NCBI GenBank assembly: GCA_900290095.1
Contig: OKQS01000001.1
Location: forward strand, 462,431 to 526,430
Direction of reading: 5' to 3'
Length of the DNA stretch: 64,000 bases
From: Khoudiadiopia massiliensis
GTDB taxonomy: Bacteria; Bacillota; Clostridia; Tissierellales; Peptoniphilaceae
Shown here piece after piece: positions 1-9,825 of this stretch. The notes below the pieces were generated by a model, which had not been told where the DNA came from, did no database searches, and saw only the letters and a program-made list of their open reading frames with translations. The translations under genes were made by a program, and so were the position numbers. The first letter of the stretch is position 1. Every line of letters begins with the position of its first letter.

Positions 1-277
1 AATCCCGACTTAAGTCCATTTCAGGGACAATCTCGGCTATGATTTCCTCATATCTTTCCTGGATGGATTGGAAAATTTCCCTGAATTCCATTCCGATAGA
101 GGTCAACCTGTGAATTAAAAAGAGCATATCCGTTATTTTGTGGTCTTTTTTGTCCCTCTTACCCGGTGCGGACACCACGATTATTTTTCTCTCCCAATCA
201 GCCCGTATTATATCTATAACTTTTTTACACTGGTCCCCACATGCCAGGGAACTACCGCCAAATTTCGCCAGCTTCAA
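1..277 (-). CDS. Aspartate kinase, N-terminal part (runs off window)
   Basis: The first 92 codons of a protein opening with LKLAKFGGSSLACG. The KFGGSS motif is the nucleotide/aspartate-binding signature at the N-terminus of aspartokinases, which phosphorylate L-aspartate in the first step of the lysine, threonine and methionine pathway. The start is a TTG at 277 preceded by GAGAGGAGG at good spacing; no upstream in-frame ATG is available. A strong promoter lies just upstream at 333-361. The gene continues past position 1, so the catalytic core and ACT domains are not visible and the isozyme cannot be named. asd, the next enzyme of the pathway, lies in this window at 56917-57903 but is not linked. 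Confidence 0.85.
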   Translation of the reverse strand, partial: MKLAKFGGSSLACGDQCKKVIDIIRADWERKIIVVSAPGKRDKKDHKITDMLFLIHRLTSIGMEFREIFQSIQERYEEIIAEIVPEMDLSRD

Positions 278-332
278 AGCTTCCTCCTCTCAATAATCAG
301 TTCATAAAGCGGAGACAATTCTCCTAGTTGCT

Positions 333-361
333 ATTTTACAAGTCTATTTTAACGCGGTCAA
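333..361 (-). promoter_or_regulatory. SigA-type promoter of the aspartate kinase gene
   Basis: On the minus strand, TTGACC (356-361) and TAAAAT (333-338) are separated by exactly 17 bp. Each hexamer matches the consensus at five of six positions. The transcript would have a leader of about 50 nt, with a small GGAGA/TCTCC hairpin. No lysine riboswitch fits in this space. Confidence 0.75.
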
Positions 362-383
362 TAAAATGCTAATTTTTGCATAT

Positions 384-1307
384 TTATTTTTTATCCATAT
401 TCAAGATATATGTTCCCGTTATCAGGAGGAAAAGCCCTATTAAAAGTTGAAGATTGAACATTTCGCCCAAAAATATTATTGAAAGCAGGCTGCCGAAAAT
501 CGGTATAAACAGTTTATAAAAACCTACCTCTCCTGCCGGCTGATGATGTAATACTAAAGTATAAAGCGTGTAGGCGGTCGCCGATATAAAAGCTCCGTAG
601 GCCAAAAGCAGAGCCCCTCTTACCGAAAAGTGTATACCTCCTGCGCCGCCGGCTGCCAGCCCTACAATGATTAAGATGACCGAGCCTAAAATAAACTGAG
701 CTGACGTGGTGAAAAATGCATCTTCCCCTCTTCCCCTCCACCTAACATAAACTGTTGAGAAAGCATTAAAACATGTTGAGGCCAGGATGGCTCCCTCGCC
801 CGAAATTTTGAAAGAAGACGCAGATCCCGGTTTATAGTTTGCTATCAATATTCCACCGGTACCTATTAAAAGAGCAAGGATTTTCCCCGGACTGAGTTTT
901 TCGTCCGGAATTAATATTGCGGCCAGGATCACAACGAAAAAGGCGTTTGATGCCTGAATTATAGAGGACTTAACCCCTGTCGTATTTGAAAGCCCTATAT
1001 AGTAAAGCAGGTATTGCAGGGAGGTTTGTATGATAGAGAGAACAATAATGTATCTCCAATTTATATTCTTCTTTTCTACCTTATTTTTTCCAAAAAGAAA
1101 CATATAAAAATAGGTTAAAAGGCCCGCCATAAAAAATCTTATGCCGGCAGTGAGAATTTTTGCTCCCGTATCCGCCTTATCGATTAAAAAAGCTGTATAT
1201 GTGGTCTTTATTGTGGGTATAGCAGACCCCCATAAAAGCATACAAAAAATCACAACTAGGGTTGCTGATTTTTTATTCGATAAAATTCTGTCTAAAGTTT
1301 TTTTCAT
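384..1307 (-). CDS. EamA/DMT-family permease
   Basis: A very hydrophobic protein of about 307 residues with roughly ten predicted membrane helices in two repeated halves, the layout of EamA (DUF6) drug/metabolite exporters. Visible family features include an LLWGSAIPTIK-like first helix and a GSLLSIIFLGEMF segment near the C-terminus. The substrate cannot be predicted. A GTG at 1322 extends the frame, but it lies on top of the Shine-Dalgarno sequence GGAAAGGGAG, so the ATG at 1307 (or the adjacent ATG at 1310) is the likelier start. It lies downstream of the rpoC terminator and upstream of the aspartate kinase gene in the same direction. Confidence 0.85.
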   Translation of the reverse strand: MKKTLDRILSNKKSATLVVIFCMLLWGSAIPTIKTTYTAFLIDKADTGAKILTAGIRFFMAGLLTYFYMFLFGKNKVEKKNINWRYIIVLSIIQTSLQYLLYYIGLSNTTGVKSSIIQASNAFFVVILAAILIPDEKLSPGKILALLIGTGGILIANYKPGSASSFKISGEGAILASTCFNAFSTVYVRWRGRGEDAFFTTSAQFILGSVILIIVGLAAGGAGGIHFSVRGALLLAYGAFISATAYTLYTLVLHHQPAGEVGFYKLFIPIFGSLLSIIFLGEMFNLQLLIGLFLLITGTYILNMDKK

Positions 1308-1351
1308 CATCTCCCTTTCCACACTTAAAAATCAATAACAAATAAATCCTT

Positions 1352-1391
1352 ATAAAAAATCACCGCAAGATTCCTGAGAACCCTGCGGTGA
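1352..1391 (-). terminator. Intrinsic terminator after rpoC
   Basis: Minus-strand hairpin with an 8-bp stem TCACCGCA/TGCGGTGA (1384-1391 with 1360-1367), followed by a run of six T (1353-1359 on this strand). It lies 18 bp beyond the rpoC stop and ends the rpoBC transcript. Confidence 0.85.
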
Positions 1392-1408
1392 CCTGTAATT
1401 AAACTTGC

Positions 1409-4400
1409 CTAAAATTTGATCGGGGCTTCTTCAGCTTCTACAGCTTCTTGCCCTTCTTCAGGATTGTCTACGTCTGCGTTAAGACCTTCTATTCTTTGAA
1501 GGTCCTCTTCCATTCCGTCATAGTCAATTTCATTCCTGTTATAAATCTTCATTCCGGTACCGGCAGGTATGAGTTTTCCGATTATGACGTTTTCTTTTAT
1601 GCCCCTCAGATGGTCAATTTTTCCTTTTATTGACGCATCGGTGAGCACCCTTGTTGTTTCCTGGAAAGACGCAGCTGAAAGGAAGGATTCGGAAGCAATT
1701 GAGGCCTTGGTAATGCCCAAGAGCTCGTTGTTGAATTTTATCTCCTTCTTTCCTTCTTCTTTTAGCTTGATATTTTCCAGATTGACCAGCCTGCCGTTTA
1801 CAAGTCTGCCCGGCAGGAACTTTGAATCTCCCGCATCGGTTATGACAACTTTTTGCATCATCTGATGGATGATTATTTCAATATGGCGGTCGTCTATGTC
1901 TACACCCTGGAGCCTGTAAACCTTCTGGACTTCTCTGGTTATATAGTCCTGGACAGCCTTGGTGCCTAAAACTTCCAAGATATCATGTGGGTTCAAGGAT
2001 CCGGTTGTGAGCCTTGCACCCTTTTCAATGACATCCCCGTCTTTTACTACGATAGTTGAATCGAAGGGAATTGCATAGGTCTCCTCATGGCCGTCATCTG
2101 ATGTTACAACAATATCTTTTCTCTTTTTGTTGTCCTTTATTGCGACTTTTCCGCCGTTCTTAGAGATAATAGCCAGTCCCTTTGGCTTACGTGCCTCGAA
2201 AAGTTCCTCAACACGCGGCAAACCTTGTGTAATTCCTGTACCGGCAACTCCGCCCGAGTGGAAGGTTCTCATTGTCAGCTGGGTACCGGGCTCTCCGATT
2301 GACTGAGCGGCTATGATACCTACAGCTTCTCCTATATTGACCTCTTTACCTGTAGCCAAGTTTCTTCCGTAGCACTTAGCGCAAACGCCGTGAACAGTAT
2401 TGCACTCAAGAATTGACCTTACCTTAACTTCTTTGATTCCGGCCCTATTTATTTCTTCAGCCAGCCTTTCGGTGATCATTTCGTTCTTTCTTACTATGAG
2501 CTCACCCGTGTTTGGATTTAAGATATCCTCAAAGCTGGTCCTACCTATAATCCTGTCTTCCAATCTCTCAATCATCTCATTGCCGTCAGTTATATCACTT
2601 ACGACGATGTAATGGTCTGTTCCGCAGTCATCTTCGGTGACGATAACATCCTGGGATACGTCGACCAGACGTCTGGTCAGATATCCTGAGTCCGCCGTTC
2701 TAAGGGCCGTATCTGAAAGTCCCTTCCTGGATCCGTGGGTTGAGATAAAGAACTCCTGGACAGACAAGCCTTCCCTGAAGTTTGCAGTAATCGGTACTTC
2801 GATTGTATCTCCTGTAGCCGATGACATAAGCCCACGCATACCGGCCAGCTGTGAGATCTGCTTCTTTGAACCACGGGCGCCTGAGTTGGCCATTATGGCA
2901 ATTGAATTTTGCTCGCCCAAAGATCCGAAGACCAGGTCTGAAATTGCTTCCGTGGTCTCATTCCAAATTCTTACAACAGCGTATTTCCTTTCCCTCTCGG
3001 TCAGAAGACCCCTGTTTGCAAGCTTGGTCAGCTTATCAACTTCCTTATAGGCATCTTTTATGATCCTTGTTTTTTCTTCAGGTATCTTAACGTCACTCAT
3101 GGAAACCGATAGGGCTCCCAATGTTGAATACCTGTAACCGTTAGACTTGATCTGGTCCATCATCCTGGCGGTTCTTATATTGCCGTGTCTCCTGTAGCAA
3201 CGGTCAATGATTGCGGACAATTGCTTTTTCCCGACCCTGAAATCAACTTCCAGAGCGTAGGGATCCTCTTCCCTGTCCACATAGCCCAGATCCTGGGGAA
3301 TGTATGAGTTGAAAATAAATCTTCCGACAGAAGAAGTTACGATCTTCCCATGGTCGTCCGGATCGAGCTTTGTCCTCACGGACACTTTTGAATGGAGGTT
3401 TATATATTCATTCTCAAGGGCCGCCATCATCTCGTTCAAATCCCTGTATACCGGGACATTGCCCTTTTCTTCAGCAGGTGCTGTCAGATAGTATGAACCC
3501 AAAACCATATCCTGGGTAGGTGTGGTGATAGGCTTACCGTCCTTCGGAGCCAATATGTTGTTGGTTGACATCATTAGCAACCTGGCTTCAGTCTGGGCTT
3601 CCGTACTCAGGGGTACGTGGACAGCCATCTGGTCACCGTCAAAGTCGGCGTTATATGGTGTGCAGACCAAAGGATGGAGCTGGATGGCCTTGCCCTCAAC
3701 CAGGACCGGCTCAAAGGCTTGAATACCAAGCCTATGAAGGGTAGGTGCCCTGTTGAGTAGGACCGGATGATCTTTAATCACCTTTTCAAGTGGTCCCCAA
3801 ACCTCTGAATCTTTTCTTTCGACCATTTTCTTGGCATTCTTGATGTTGTTAGCCAGGCCCTGACCGACAAGCTCCTTCATAACAAATGGCTTGAAGAGTT
3901 CCAAGGCCATATCCTTGGGCAGGCCGCACTGGTAGAACTTGAGGTGGGGTCCTACAACTATTACAGACCTTCCTGAATAGTCAACCCTCTTGCCCAGCAA
4001 GTTCTGGCGGAAACGTCCGGATTTTCCTTTGAGCAGGTCTGAAAGGCTCTTAAGTGGCCTGTTTGAAGCTCCTGTTACCGGCTTTCCCCTTCTGCCGTTA
4101 TCAATTAAGGCATCCACCGCTTCCTGGAGCATCCTCTTCTCGTTCCTGACAATTATCTCAGGTGCCCCTATATCAAGCAGTCTCTTAAGCCTGTTGTTTC
4201 TGTTTATTACTCTTCTATAAAGATCGTTTAAGTCTGAAGTAGCGAAGCGTCCGCCCTCCAATTGGACCATAGGTCTTAAATCCGGAGGCATTACAGGAAG
4301 AACGGTCAGGCACATCCACTCAGGCCTGTTTCCGGACATGATGAAAGCTTCTACAACCTCAAGCCTCCTCAGAATCCTGACCCTTTTCTGGCCCTTGGCC

Positions 4401-4996
4401 TCCTCCAGCTCTTCCTTGAGCTTCTTTTCCTCTTCCTCAAGATCAATTTTCTTTAGCAGCTCCTGGACAGACTCGGCGCCCATTCCGGCCTTGAATCCAT
4501 CTCCATAGAGCTCCCTATATTCCTGGTACTCGTTTTCTGTGAGGATTCTCTTTTCATAAAGATCTCCCTCGGCAATTCCCGGATCGGTTACCACATAATT
4601 TGCAAAATAGAGTACAAGCTCCAGGGCCTTAGGGCTCATGTCAAGCAAAAGCCCCATCCTCGAAGGAATGCCCTTGAAATACCAAATATGGGATACGGGG
4701 GCCGCAAGTTCGATATGGCCCATTCTTTCACGGCGGACCTTGGATTTAGTCACCTCAACCCCGCACTTTTCACAAATTACTCCCTTGTACCTGATCCTTT
4801 TATATTTTCCGCAGTTACATTCCCAGTCCTTTGTTGGGCCGAAAATCTTTTCACAGAACAGACCGTCCTTCTCCGGTTTCAGGGTTCGGTAGTTGATAGT
4901 TTCCGGTTTCTTTACCTCCCCATGAGACCATGAGCGGATCTTTTCAGGTGAAGCTATTTTGATTTGAATGGAATCAAAAGTATTAGTCGTTCTCAA
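1409..4996 (-). CDS. rpoC: RNA polymerase beta' subunit
   Basis: 1195 residues, the usual length for Bacillota beta'. It forms the catalytic clamp half of RNA polymerase with RpoB. The N-terminal zinc finger is intact (C60, C62, C75, C78), the catalytic [12 protein letters not shown] loop that holds the active-site Mg2+ is present, and the second zinc cluster (CGTDHY..., [15 protein letters not shown]) is intact. The start is TTG at 4996 with AGGAG seven bases upstream; no ATG alternative fits the conserved [17 protein letters not shown] start. It follows rpoB by 20 bp in one operon. No rpsL-rpsG-fus cluster follows; a terminator closes the operon. Confidence 0.98.
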   Translation of the reverse strand: MRTTNTFDSIQIKIASPEKIRSWSHGEVKKPETINYRTLKPEKDGLFCEKIFGPTKDWECNCGKYKRIRYKGVICEKCGVEVTKSKVRRERMGHIELAAPVSHIWYFKGIPSRMGLLLDMSPKALELVLYFANYVVTDPGIAEGDLYEKRILTENEYQEYRELYGDGFKAGMGAESVQELLKKIDLEEEEKKLKEELEEAKGQKRVRILRRLEVVEAFIMSGNRPEWMCLTVLPVMPPDLRPMVQLEGGRFATSDLNDLYRRVINRNNRLKRLLDIGAPEIIVRNEKRMLQEAVDALIDNGRRGKPVTGASNRPLKSLSDLLKGKSGRFRQNLLGKRVDYSGRSVIVVGPHLKFYQCGLPKDMALELFKPFVMKELVGQGLANNIKNAKKMVERKDSEVWGPLEKVIKDHPVLLNRAPTLHRLGIQAFEPVLVEGKAIQLHPLVCTPYNADFDGDQMAVHVPLSTEAQTEARLLMMSTNNILAPKDGKPITTPTQDMVLGSYYLTAPAEEKGNVPVYRDLNEMMAALENEYINLHSKVSVRTKLDPDDHGKIVTSSVGRFIFNSYIPQDLGYVDREEDPYALEVDFRVGKKQLSAIIDRCYRRHGNIRTARMMDQIKSNGYRYSTLGALSVSMSDVKIPEEKTRIIKDAYKEVDKLTKLANRGLLTERERKYAVVRIWNETTEAISDLVFGSLGEQNSIAIMANSGARGSKKQISQLAGMRGLMSSATGDTIEVPITANFREGLSVQEFFISTHGSRKGLSDTALRTADSGYLTRRLVDVSQDVIVTEDDCGTDHYIVVSDITDGNEMIERLEDRIIGRTSFEDILNPNTGELIVRKNEMITERLAEEINRAGIKEVKVRSILECNTVHGVCAKCYGRNLATGKEVNIGEAVGIIAAQSIGEPGTQLTMRTFHSGGVAGTGITQGLPRVEELFEARKPKGLAIISKNGGKVAIKDNKKRKDIVVTSDDGHEETYAIPFDSTIVVKDGDVIEKGARLTTGSLNPHDILEVLGTKAVQDYITREVQKVYRLQGVDIDDRHIEIIIHQMMQKVVITDAGDSKFLPGRLVNGRLVNLENIKLKEEGKKEIKFNNELLGITKASIASESFLSAASFQETTRVLTDASIKGKIDHLRGIKENVIIGKLIPAGTGMKIYNRNEIDYDGMEEDLQRIEGLNADVDNPEEGQEAVEAEEAPIKF

Positions 4997-5016
4997 GATA
5001 AACTCCTCTCCGGCCC

Positions 5017-8000
5017 TTATTCTTCGTCTTCAGCCAAGTCTTCAAAGTCCTCGTCAATTTCAGCGAGGTCATCGTCTTCTTCAAGTAAATCGTCATCGTC
5101 TAAAAGCTCACCGTCTTCATCGTCAAGTTCATCATAGTCATCAAGGTCATCTTCCCCTTCCATGATGCCTGATCTCTCCCTATCCTCTTCAGGATCGGCG
5201 TACCTTATGAAGCTTTCAGGCAAGATGTCTTTTCGACCTTCATCAATATCCTTTATCTGTGAGAATCTTGTCACATCGTCCAGGTCGTCTTTAAGCTGAA
5301 CCTCAAGGCCTTCTTCATCCAAAAGGCTAATATCCAAGGCTAATGACTGGAGTTCTTTAATGAGAACCTTGAATGATTCCGGTATTCCCGGATCGGGTAT
5401 GTTCTCTCCCTTTACAATGGCCTCATATGTCCTAACCCTGCCTGTAACATCATCCGATTTTACAGTCAACATTTCCTGGAGGGTGTGGGATGCACCATAG
5501 GCTTCAAGGGCCCAAACTTCCATTTCTCCGAAACGCTGGCCGCCGAACTGGGCCTTGCCTCCTAAGGGCTGCTGGGTTACCAGTGAGTATGGACCGGTTG
5601 ACCTGGCGTGGATTTTCTCTTCAACCATGTGGTGGAGTTTCAATATATACATGTAACCTACAGTTACCGGCATGGCGAAGTTCTTGCCTGTTCTTCCGTC
5701 TCTCAACAAAATCTGCCCGGACTTGTCATAACCGGCTTTTTCAAGAGCTTCTTCTATCTCATAGTCCTGAGCGCCGTCAAATACAGGGGTTGCAACTTTC
5801 CAACCCAGCTTCTTTGCGGCAAGACCCAGATGGACTTCCAAAACCTGGCCCAAGTTCATACGAGAAGGGATACCGAGAGGATTCAAGCATATCTGAACCG
5901 GTGTCCCGTCCGGAAGGAAGGGCATATCTTCCTTTGGAAGGATTCTGGAAACAACACCCTTGTTTCCATGGCGGCCGCACATCTTGTCTCCGACCATGAT
6001 CTTGCGCTTTGTAGCTATATATACTCTTACTACCTCATTGAGGCCCGGAGCCAGGTCGTCCCCGGCATCCCTAGAGTATTTTTTAATATCAACAACAATT
6101 CCGAATTCTCCGTGGGAAACCTTAAGCGAGGCATCTCTGACCTCCCTGGCCTTCTCTCCGAAGATGGCTCTTAAAAGTCTTTCCTCAGGTGAGAGCTCCG
6201 TTTCTCCTTTAGGTGTGACCTTTCCTACAAGAATGTCACCTGCGACAACTTCGGCTCCTATCCTGACAATTCCGTCCTCATCGAGGTTTTTCTTCATATC
6301 CTCGCCTACGTTTGGAATGTCTCTTGTGATTTCCTCCGGTCCAAGTTTGGTCTGTCTGGCTTCACAGGAGTGTTCTTCTATATGGATTGATGTGAAGACA
6401 TCATTTACTACCAGGTCTTCACTGATTAACATGGCGTCCTCATAGTTATAGCCCTCCCATTCCATGAAAGCTATAAGTATGTTCTTTCCCAGGGCTATTT
6501 CTCCATTGTCTGTTGAGGGGCCGTCAGCTATTATTTCACCCTTTTTAACCTTACTTCCCTCCGTTACAATGGGCTTCTGATTGAAGCAGGTGCCCTGGTT
6601 GGCCCTTCTGAATTTCAATATTTTATATGTTTTTTCTTCACCGTCATCGGCAAGTATAGTTATGTGGTTGGAGTCTACACCGGTTACGACACCATCCACA
6701 TCACTTTTAACAACAACCCCCGAGTCCTGAGCCGCTTTGTGTTCAATACCTGTCGCTATGATCGGAGTTTCCGTTTTGATTAGCGGAACCGCCTGGCGCT
6801 GCATGTTGGTTCCCATCAGAGCTCGAGTAGCATCGTCATTCTCCAGGAAGGGGATCATGGCCGCACCTACAGAAACTATCTGTTGGGGTGAAACGTCCAT
6901 AAGGTCAACGTCTTCTCTGGGAAAAATTCCGTTTTCAGCATTGAGACCACGACCTGAAACCCTCTCGTTTACGAAATATCCCTTTTCATCAAGGGGCTCA
7001 TTGGCCTGGGCTTTAATGTATTTATCTTCTTTATCGGCGGTAAGGTAGACAATTTCATCGCTTACCTTGCCTGTGCCTTTGATGACCTTCCTATACGGTG
7101 TCTCAATAAAACCCAATTCGTTGATCCTGCCGTAGGTGGTCAATGATGTGATCAGCCCGATATTTGGCCCTTCAGGTGTCTCGATGGGGCAGATTCTTCC
7201 GTAGTGGGAATCGTGAACATCTCGAACTTCAGCTCCCGCCCTGTCCCTAGAAAGACCGCCCGGGCCCAAGGCTGACAGACGCCTTTTATGGGTCAACTCC
7301 GACATGGGGTTGGTTTGGTCCATAAACTGAGAAAGCTGTGATGATCCGAAAAATTCTTTTATAGCAGCCGTTACGGGTCTGACATTCATGAGGCTCTGCG
7401 GTGTGGCCAGGTCCTGGTCACCGGTGGTCATCCTCTCCCTTACGACCCTCTCCATCCTTGAGAGGCCAATCCTGAACTGGTTCTGGAGAAGCTCACCAAC
7501 GCAACGAACCCTCCTGTTTCCAAGATGGTCTATGTCGTCGGTATTGCCTACCCCACTGTAAAGGTTAAGCTGATAGCTCAAGCTTGCGAGAATATCCGCA
7601 GCTGTTATATGGCGGGGAGAAATCTCGTTCATGTGTCTTTTTATGTATAAGACTTTTTTTCTGGCCTCGTCAAACTCGCCGTTTTCATTTTTTTCAAAAA
7701 GATCAAGGGCTTCCTGCATGGCCGGCCAATAGATTTTATCTGCCAGATACAGGGAATCCAGGTCCACGTCCGGTATCCTGTCGCTGAAAACATGACGGTC
7801 TACAAAGTGGTTGCCGACAACCCTGACTTGGTCTTCAAGGAAGCGATCCGTATAAATATCGACCAGGTTGATTCCGGAATTCTCTATCTCCTGTGCCAGA
7901 TTGTCGTCTATAAAGTCATCCTTTTTGCCAATTATTTCCCCATCTTCTGAAATGGCATCTTTGGCCAAAATATAACCTGAGATTCTGTTGGCAAGTCCCA

Positions 8001-8850
8001 ACTTGTTATTGAACTTGTAACGTCCCACCCTGGCCAGGTCGTAGCGGCGATGGTCGAAGAAAAGATTGTGAATCAAGGGTTCTGCGGATTCAAGAGACGC
8101 CATATCTCCAGGCTTTAGCTTTCTGTAAATCTCCAGCAGGGCCTCCTCCCTGTTGTTAGACAGATCTTTTTCAAGGGTCTTTAAGAGATGGTCACTTTCT
8201 CCAAGAACATCTATCATTTCACTGTTGCTTTCAAATAAAAGAGCTCTTATAAGTGTGGTGGCCGGAAGTTTTCTGGTCCTGTCTATCCTTACGTTTACCA
8301 CTCCGTTGGAGTCGTTATCGTACTCCAGCCAAGCTCCTCTGTTAGGTATTACTGTGGAAGATATCTGCAGGTTTCCCGACTTATCATAGGCTTTTGTGTA
8401 ATATACGCCGGGTGACCTGATTAGCTGGGAAACCACAACCCTCTCAGCCCCGTTAATTATAAAAGTGCCTGAAGGTGTCATCATGGGGATATCTCCAAGG
8501 AAAACATCCTGCTCTTTTACGTCCATGATTTCGCCCTCTTCCATTTTAATAAGGCGAACTTTTACCCTCAGTTTCTTTGAATAATTTACATCCCTCTCTT
8601 TGGCTTCCTCGAGAGTATATTCTGATTCATCTTCAAATGTATAATCGACGAATTCAAGAATAAGGCCTCCGGAATAGTCCCTGATTGGCGATACATCATC
8701 CAGAACTTCCCTGAGTCCGTCTTTCAAAAACCAGTTGAAGCTGTTCTTTTGAATGTCAAGTAGGTTTGGAAAATCCAGTGTAGATGGAATTCGCGAAAAT
8801 GTTTCGCGTTCAGTGTGCCCATACATCTCAGTATGCTTAAAAATTGCCAT
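5017..8850 (-). CDS. rpoB: RNA polymerase beta subunit
   Basis: About 1277 residues from the ATG at 8850, which has AAAGGGGTG upstream. The longer frame from 8874 has no ribosome site. Beta forms the second half of the catalytic cleft and the rifampicin pocket; the segment [29 protein letters not shown] matches the wild-type rifampicin region in general form. The C-terminus carries about 50 residues of almost pure Asp/Glu after SGIMEG, far beyond the usual end of Bacillota RpoB and absent from textbook homologues. It is transcribed from the promoter at 8953-8982 and followed by rpoC. rplL, which usually precedes rpoB, is not here; an intergenic region and a PurN-like gene lie upstream instead. 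Confidence 0.98.
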   Translation of the reverse strand: MAIFKHTEMYGHTERETFSRIPSTLDFPNLLDIQKNSFNWFLKDGLREVLDDVSPIRDYSGGLILEFVDYTFEDESEYTLEEAKERDVNYSKKLRVKVRLIKMEEGEIMDVKEQDVFLGDIPMMTPSGTFIINGAERVVVSQLIRSPGVYYTKAYDKSGNLQISSTVIPNRGAWLEYDNDSNGVVNVRIDRTRKLPATTLIRALLFESNSEMIDVLGESDHLLKTLEKDLSNNREEALLEIYRKLKPGDMASLESAEPLIHNLFFDHRRYDLARVGRYKFNNKLGLANRISGYILAKDAISEDGEIIGKKDDFIDDNLAQEIENSGINLVDIYTDRFLEDQVRVVGNHFVDRHVFSDRIPDVDLDSLYLADKIYWPAMQEALDLFEKNENGEFDEARKKVLYIKRHMNEISPRHITAADILASLSYQLNLYSGVGNTDDIDHLGNRRVRCVGELLQNQFRIGLSRMERVVRERMTTGDQDLATPQSLMNVRPVTAAIKEFFGSSQLSQFMDQTNPMSELTHKRRLSALGPGGLSRDRAGAEVRDVHDSHYGRICPIETPEGPNIGLITSLTTYGRINELGFIETPYRKVIKGTGKVSDEIVYLTADKEDKYIKAQANEPLDEKGYFVNERVSGRGLNAENGIFPREDVDLMDVSPQQIVSVGAAMIPFLENDDATRALMGTNMQRQAVPLIKTETPIIATGIEHKAAQDSGVVVKSDVDGVVTGVDSNHITILADDGEEKTYKILKFRRANQGTCFNQKPIVTEGSKVKKGEIIADGPSTDNGEIALGKNILIAFMEWEGYNYEDAMLISEDLVVNDVFTSIHIEEHSCEARQTKLGPEEITRDIPNVGEDMKKNLDEDGIVRIGAEVVAGDILVGKVTPKGETELSPEERLLRAIFGEKAREVRDASLKVSHGEFGIVVDIKKYSRDAGDDLAPGLNEVVRVYIATKRKIMVGDKMCGRHGNKGVVSRILPKEDMPFLPDGTPVQICLNPLGIPSRMNLGQVLEVHLGLAAKKLGWKVATPVFDGAQDYEIEEALEKAGYDKSGQILLRDGRTGKNFAMPVTVGYMYILKLHHMVEEKIHARSTGPYSLVTQQPLGGKAQFGGQRFGEMEVWALEAYGASHTLQEMLTVKSDDVTGRVRTYEAIVKGENIPDPGIPESFKVLIKELQSLALDISLLDEEGLEVQLKDDLDDVTRFSQIKDIDEGRKDILPESFIRYADPEEDRERSGIMEGEDDLDDYDELDDEDGELLDDDDLLEEDDDLAEIDEDFEDLAEDEE

Positions 8851-8952
8851 AGCCACCCCTTTTTTCAAGCTCATTTAAATATTAGGAAACAGTCATTTCA
8901 ATAGAAAAAATAAAAATCGGCATAAACCGACCTATATACTTAGCAATTTGAA

Positions 8953-8982
8953 ATTGTAGCACAAAAACAAGGGCGGGGTCAA
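8953..8982 (-). promoter_or_regulatory. Promoter of rpoB-rpoC
   Basis: Minus-strand TTGACC (8977-8982) and TACAAT (8953-8958) with an 18-bp spacer. It gives a leader of about 95 nt before the rpoB start. The leader contains a weak 4-bp hairpin (8917-8930) followed by T residues, too small to call an attenuator. Confidence 0.75.
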
Positions 8983-9148
8983 GCAAACTCTCCCAAAATA
9001 TAGAATAAAAAATTATAGAAATGACTTTGTTTATTATAAGGCTAAAGTTTAAAAAAATCAAGTAAAATACGCCCGGATCCGTGGACTTGAAGTTATAGGA
9101 TTTTCTTCGATTTTATTAAAATAATTCAAAAAGTCATCAAAAAATAGC
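8983..9148. other. AT-rich intergenic stretch upstream of the rpoB promoter
   Basis: Together with the rpoB leader, this is the only gap longer than 300 bases (8851-9197). Beyond the rpoB promoter and the terminator of the upstream gene I see no ORF, no tRNA and no convincing RNA fold. It is AT-rich and could hold UP-element-like A/T tracts upstream of the -35, but that is inference. Confidence 0.4.
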
Positions 9149-9180
9149 AAAAAAAATCAGCCCTTCCTAAAAGGAAGGGC
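9149..9180 (-). terminator. Terminator after the ileS-purN-like operon
   Basis: An 8-bp stem GCCCTTCC/GGAAGGGC (9160-9167 and 9173-9180) with a 5-base loop, followed on the minus strand by TGA and a run of eight T. It separates the upstream operon from rpoBC. Confidence 0.9.
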
Positions 9181-9197
9181 CAAGTATTTTAAGTTAT

Positions 9198-9824
9198 TTA
9201 ATCATTTAAGCTGATTATTCCCTCTTCATCATTTTTGTAGTTCCCGGCAAGACATTTTCCCAAAACCAGGGGTATGCTGTAGTGTTCCGCCTTTTTAATC
9301 CTGTTGTAAACGCTCCACTTGCTGTCGTCATCAAAAATCGGCACTTTCTCCACCGCAATAGGGTGAACAGTTCCCCTGCTTGAGTGCTTGAGCTGGTAAA
9401 TCAGGAGCCCCGTTTCTTTCTTTCCGTTTTCAATTGCGGCTTCAGCTGACATAAGGCCCACATCTTCCGTATCCATCATGTCGGTATCCAGTGAAGGGTG
9501 GACTCCCAAAATATATGGTTCAAACCAATCGATGAAGAAATCCGGGAGGCCCACCGGATACTCAATCAAGAATATCCACTTTATCCCCCTCTTCTCAATC
9601 CTGTCCCTACAGGCCTGATAAAACTCATCGGTGTTAAAAAACCTTTCGGGGTCATAGTGGAGATGGTTGATCCCGGCATCCTTTGCCCTCTTCAAGCCGA
9701 CAGTGTCATTTGTGCTTGAGGCTACAAAATCAATAACACCCTTTATTTTATAGTCAGCGCAGGCATCAATTATGCATTGGAGGTCGGCCCCGCTCTTTGT
9801 CATGAAAACAGCAATCTTCTCCAC
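9198..9824 (-). CDS. PurN-like formyltransferase-fold protein lacking catalytic residues
   Basis: 208 residues that follow the glycinamide ribonucleotide formyltransferase (PurN) pattern along most of the chain: EKIAVFMTKSGADLQCIIDA at the start, GLKRAKDAGI, VHPSL and ENGKKETG, then KVPIF. In active PurN the motif is N-I-H-P-S-L with a later essential Asp. Here Asn is replaced by Gly (G107), His is kept (H109), and the segment that should hold the Asp reads HSSRGT (about R150). It is therefore probably not a standard formyltransferase; a binding or regulatory role is possible. The GTG start at 9824, with GGAAAGGG upstream, lies one base after the ileS stop, so the two are probably translationally coupled. 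It is not next to other purine genes. Confidence 0.6.
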   Translation of the reverse strand: MEKIAVFMTKSGADLQCIIDACADYKIKGVIDFVASSTNDTVGLKRAKDAGINHLHYDPERFFNTDEFYQACRDRIEKRGIKWIFLIEYPVGLPDFFIDWFEPYILGVHPSLDTDMMDTEDVGLMSAEAAIENGKKETGLLIYQLKHSSRGTVHPIAVEKVPIFDDDSKWSVYNRIKKAEHYSIPLVLGKCLAGNYKNDEEGIISLND

Positions 9825-9825
9825 G

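Noticed and set aside
4..4. CRISPR arrays, IS elements, tRNA genes
   Set aside because: None seen anywhere in the window; coordinate is a placeholder for a window-wide negative.
4968..5165. Plus-strand ORF rich in His/Arg/Gln opposite the rpoB tail
   Set aside because: It is the reverse reading of the acidic codon run of RpoB, with no ribosome site.
8911..8940. Possible attenuator hairpin in the rpoB leader
   Set aside because: The stem is only 4 bp, too weak to support.
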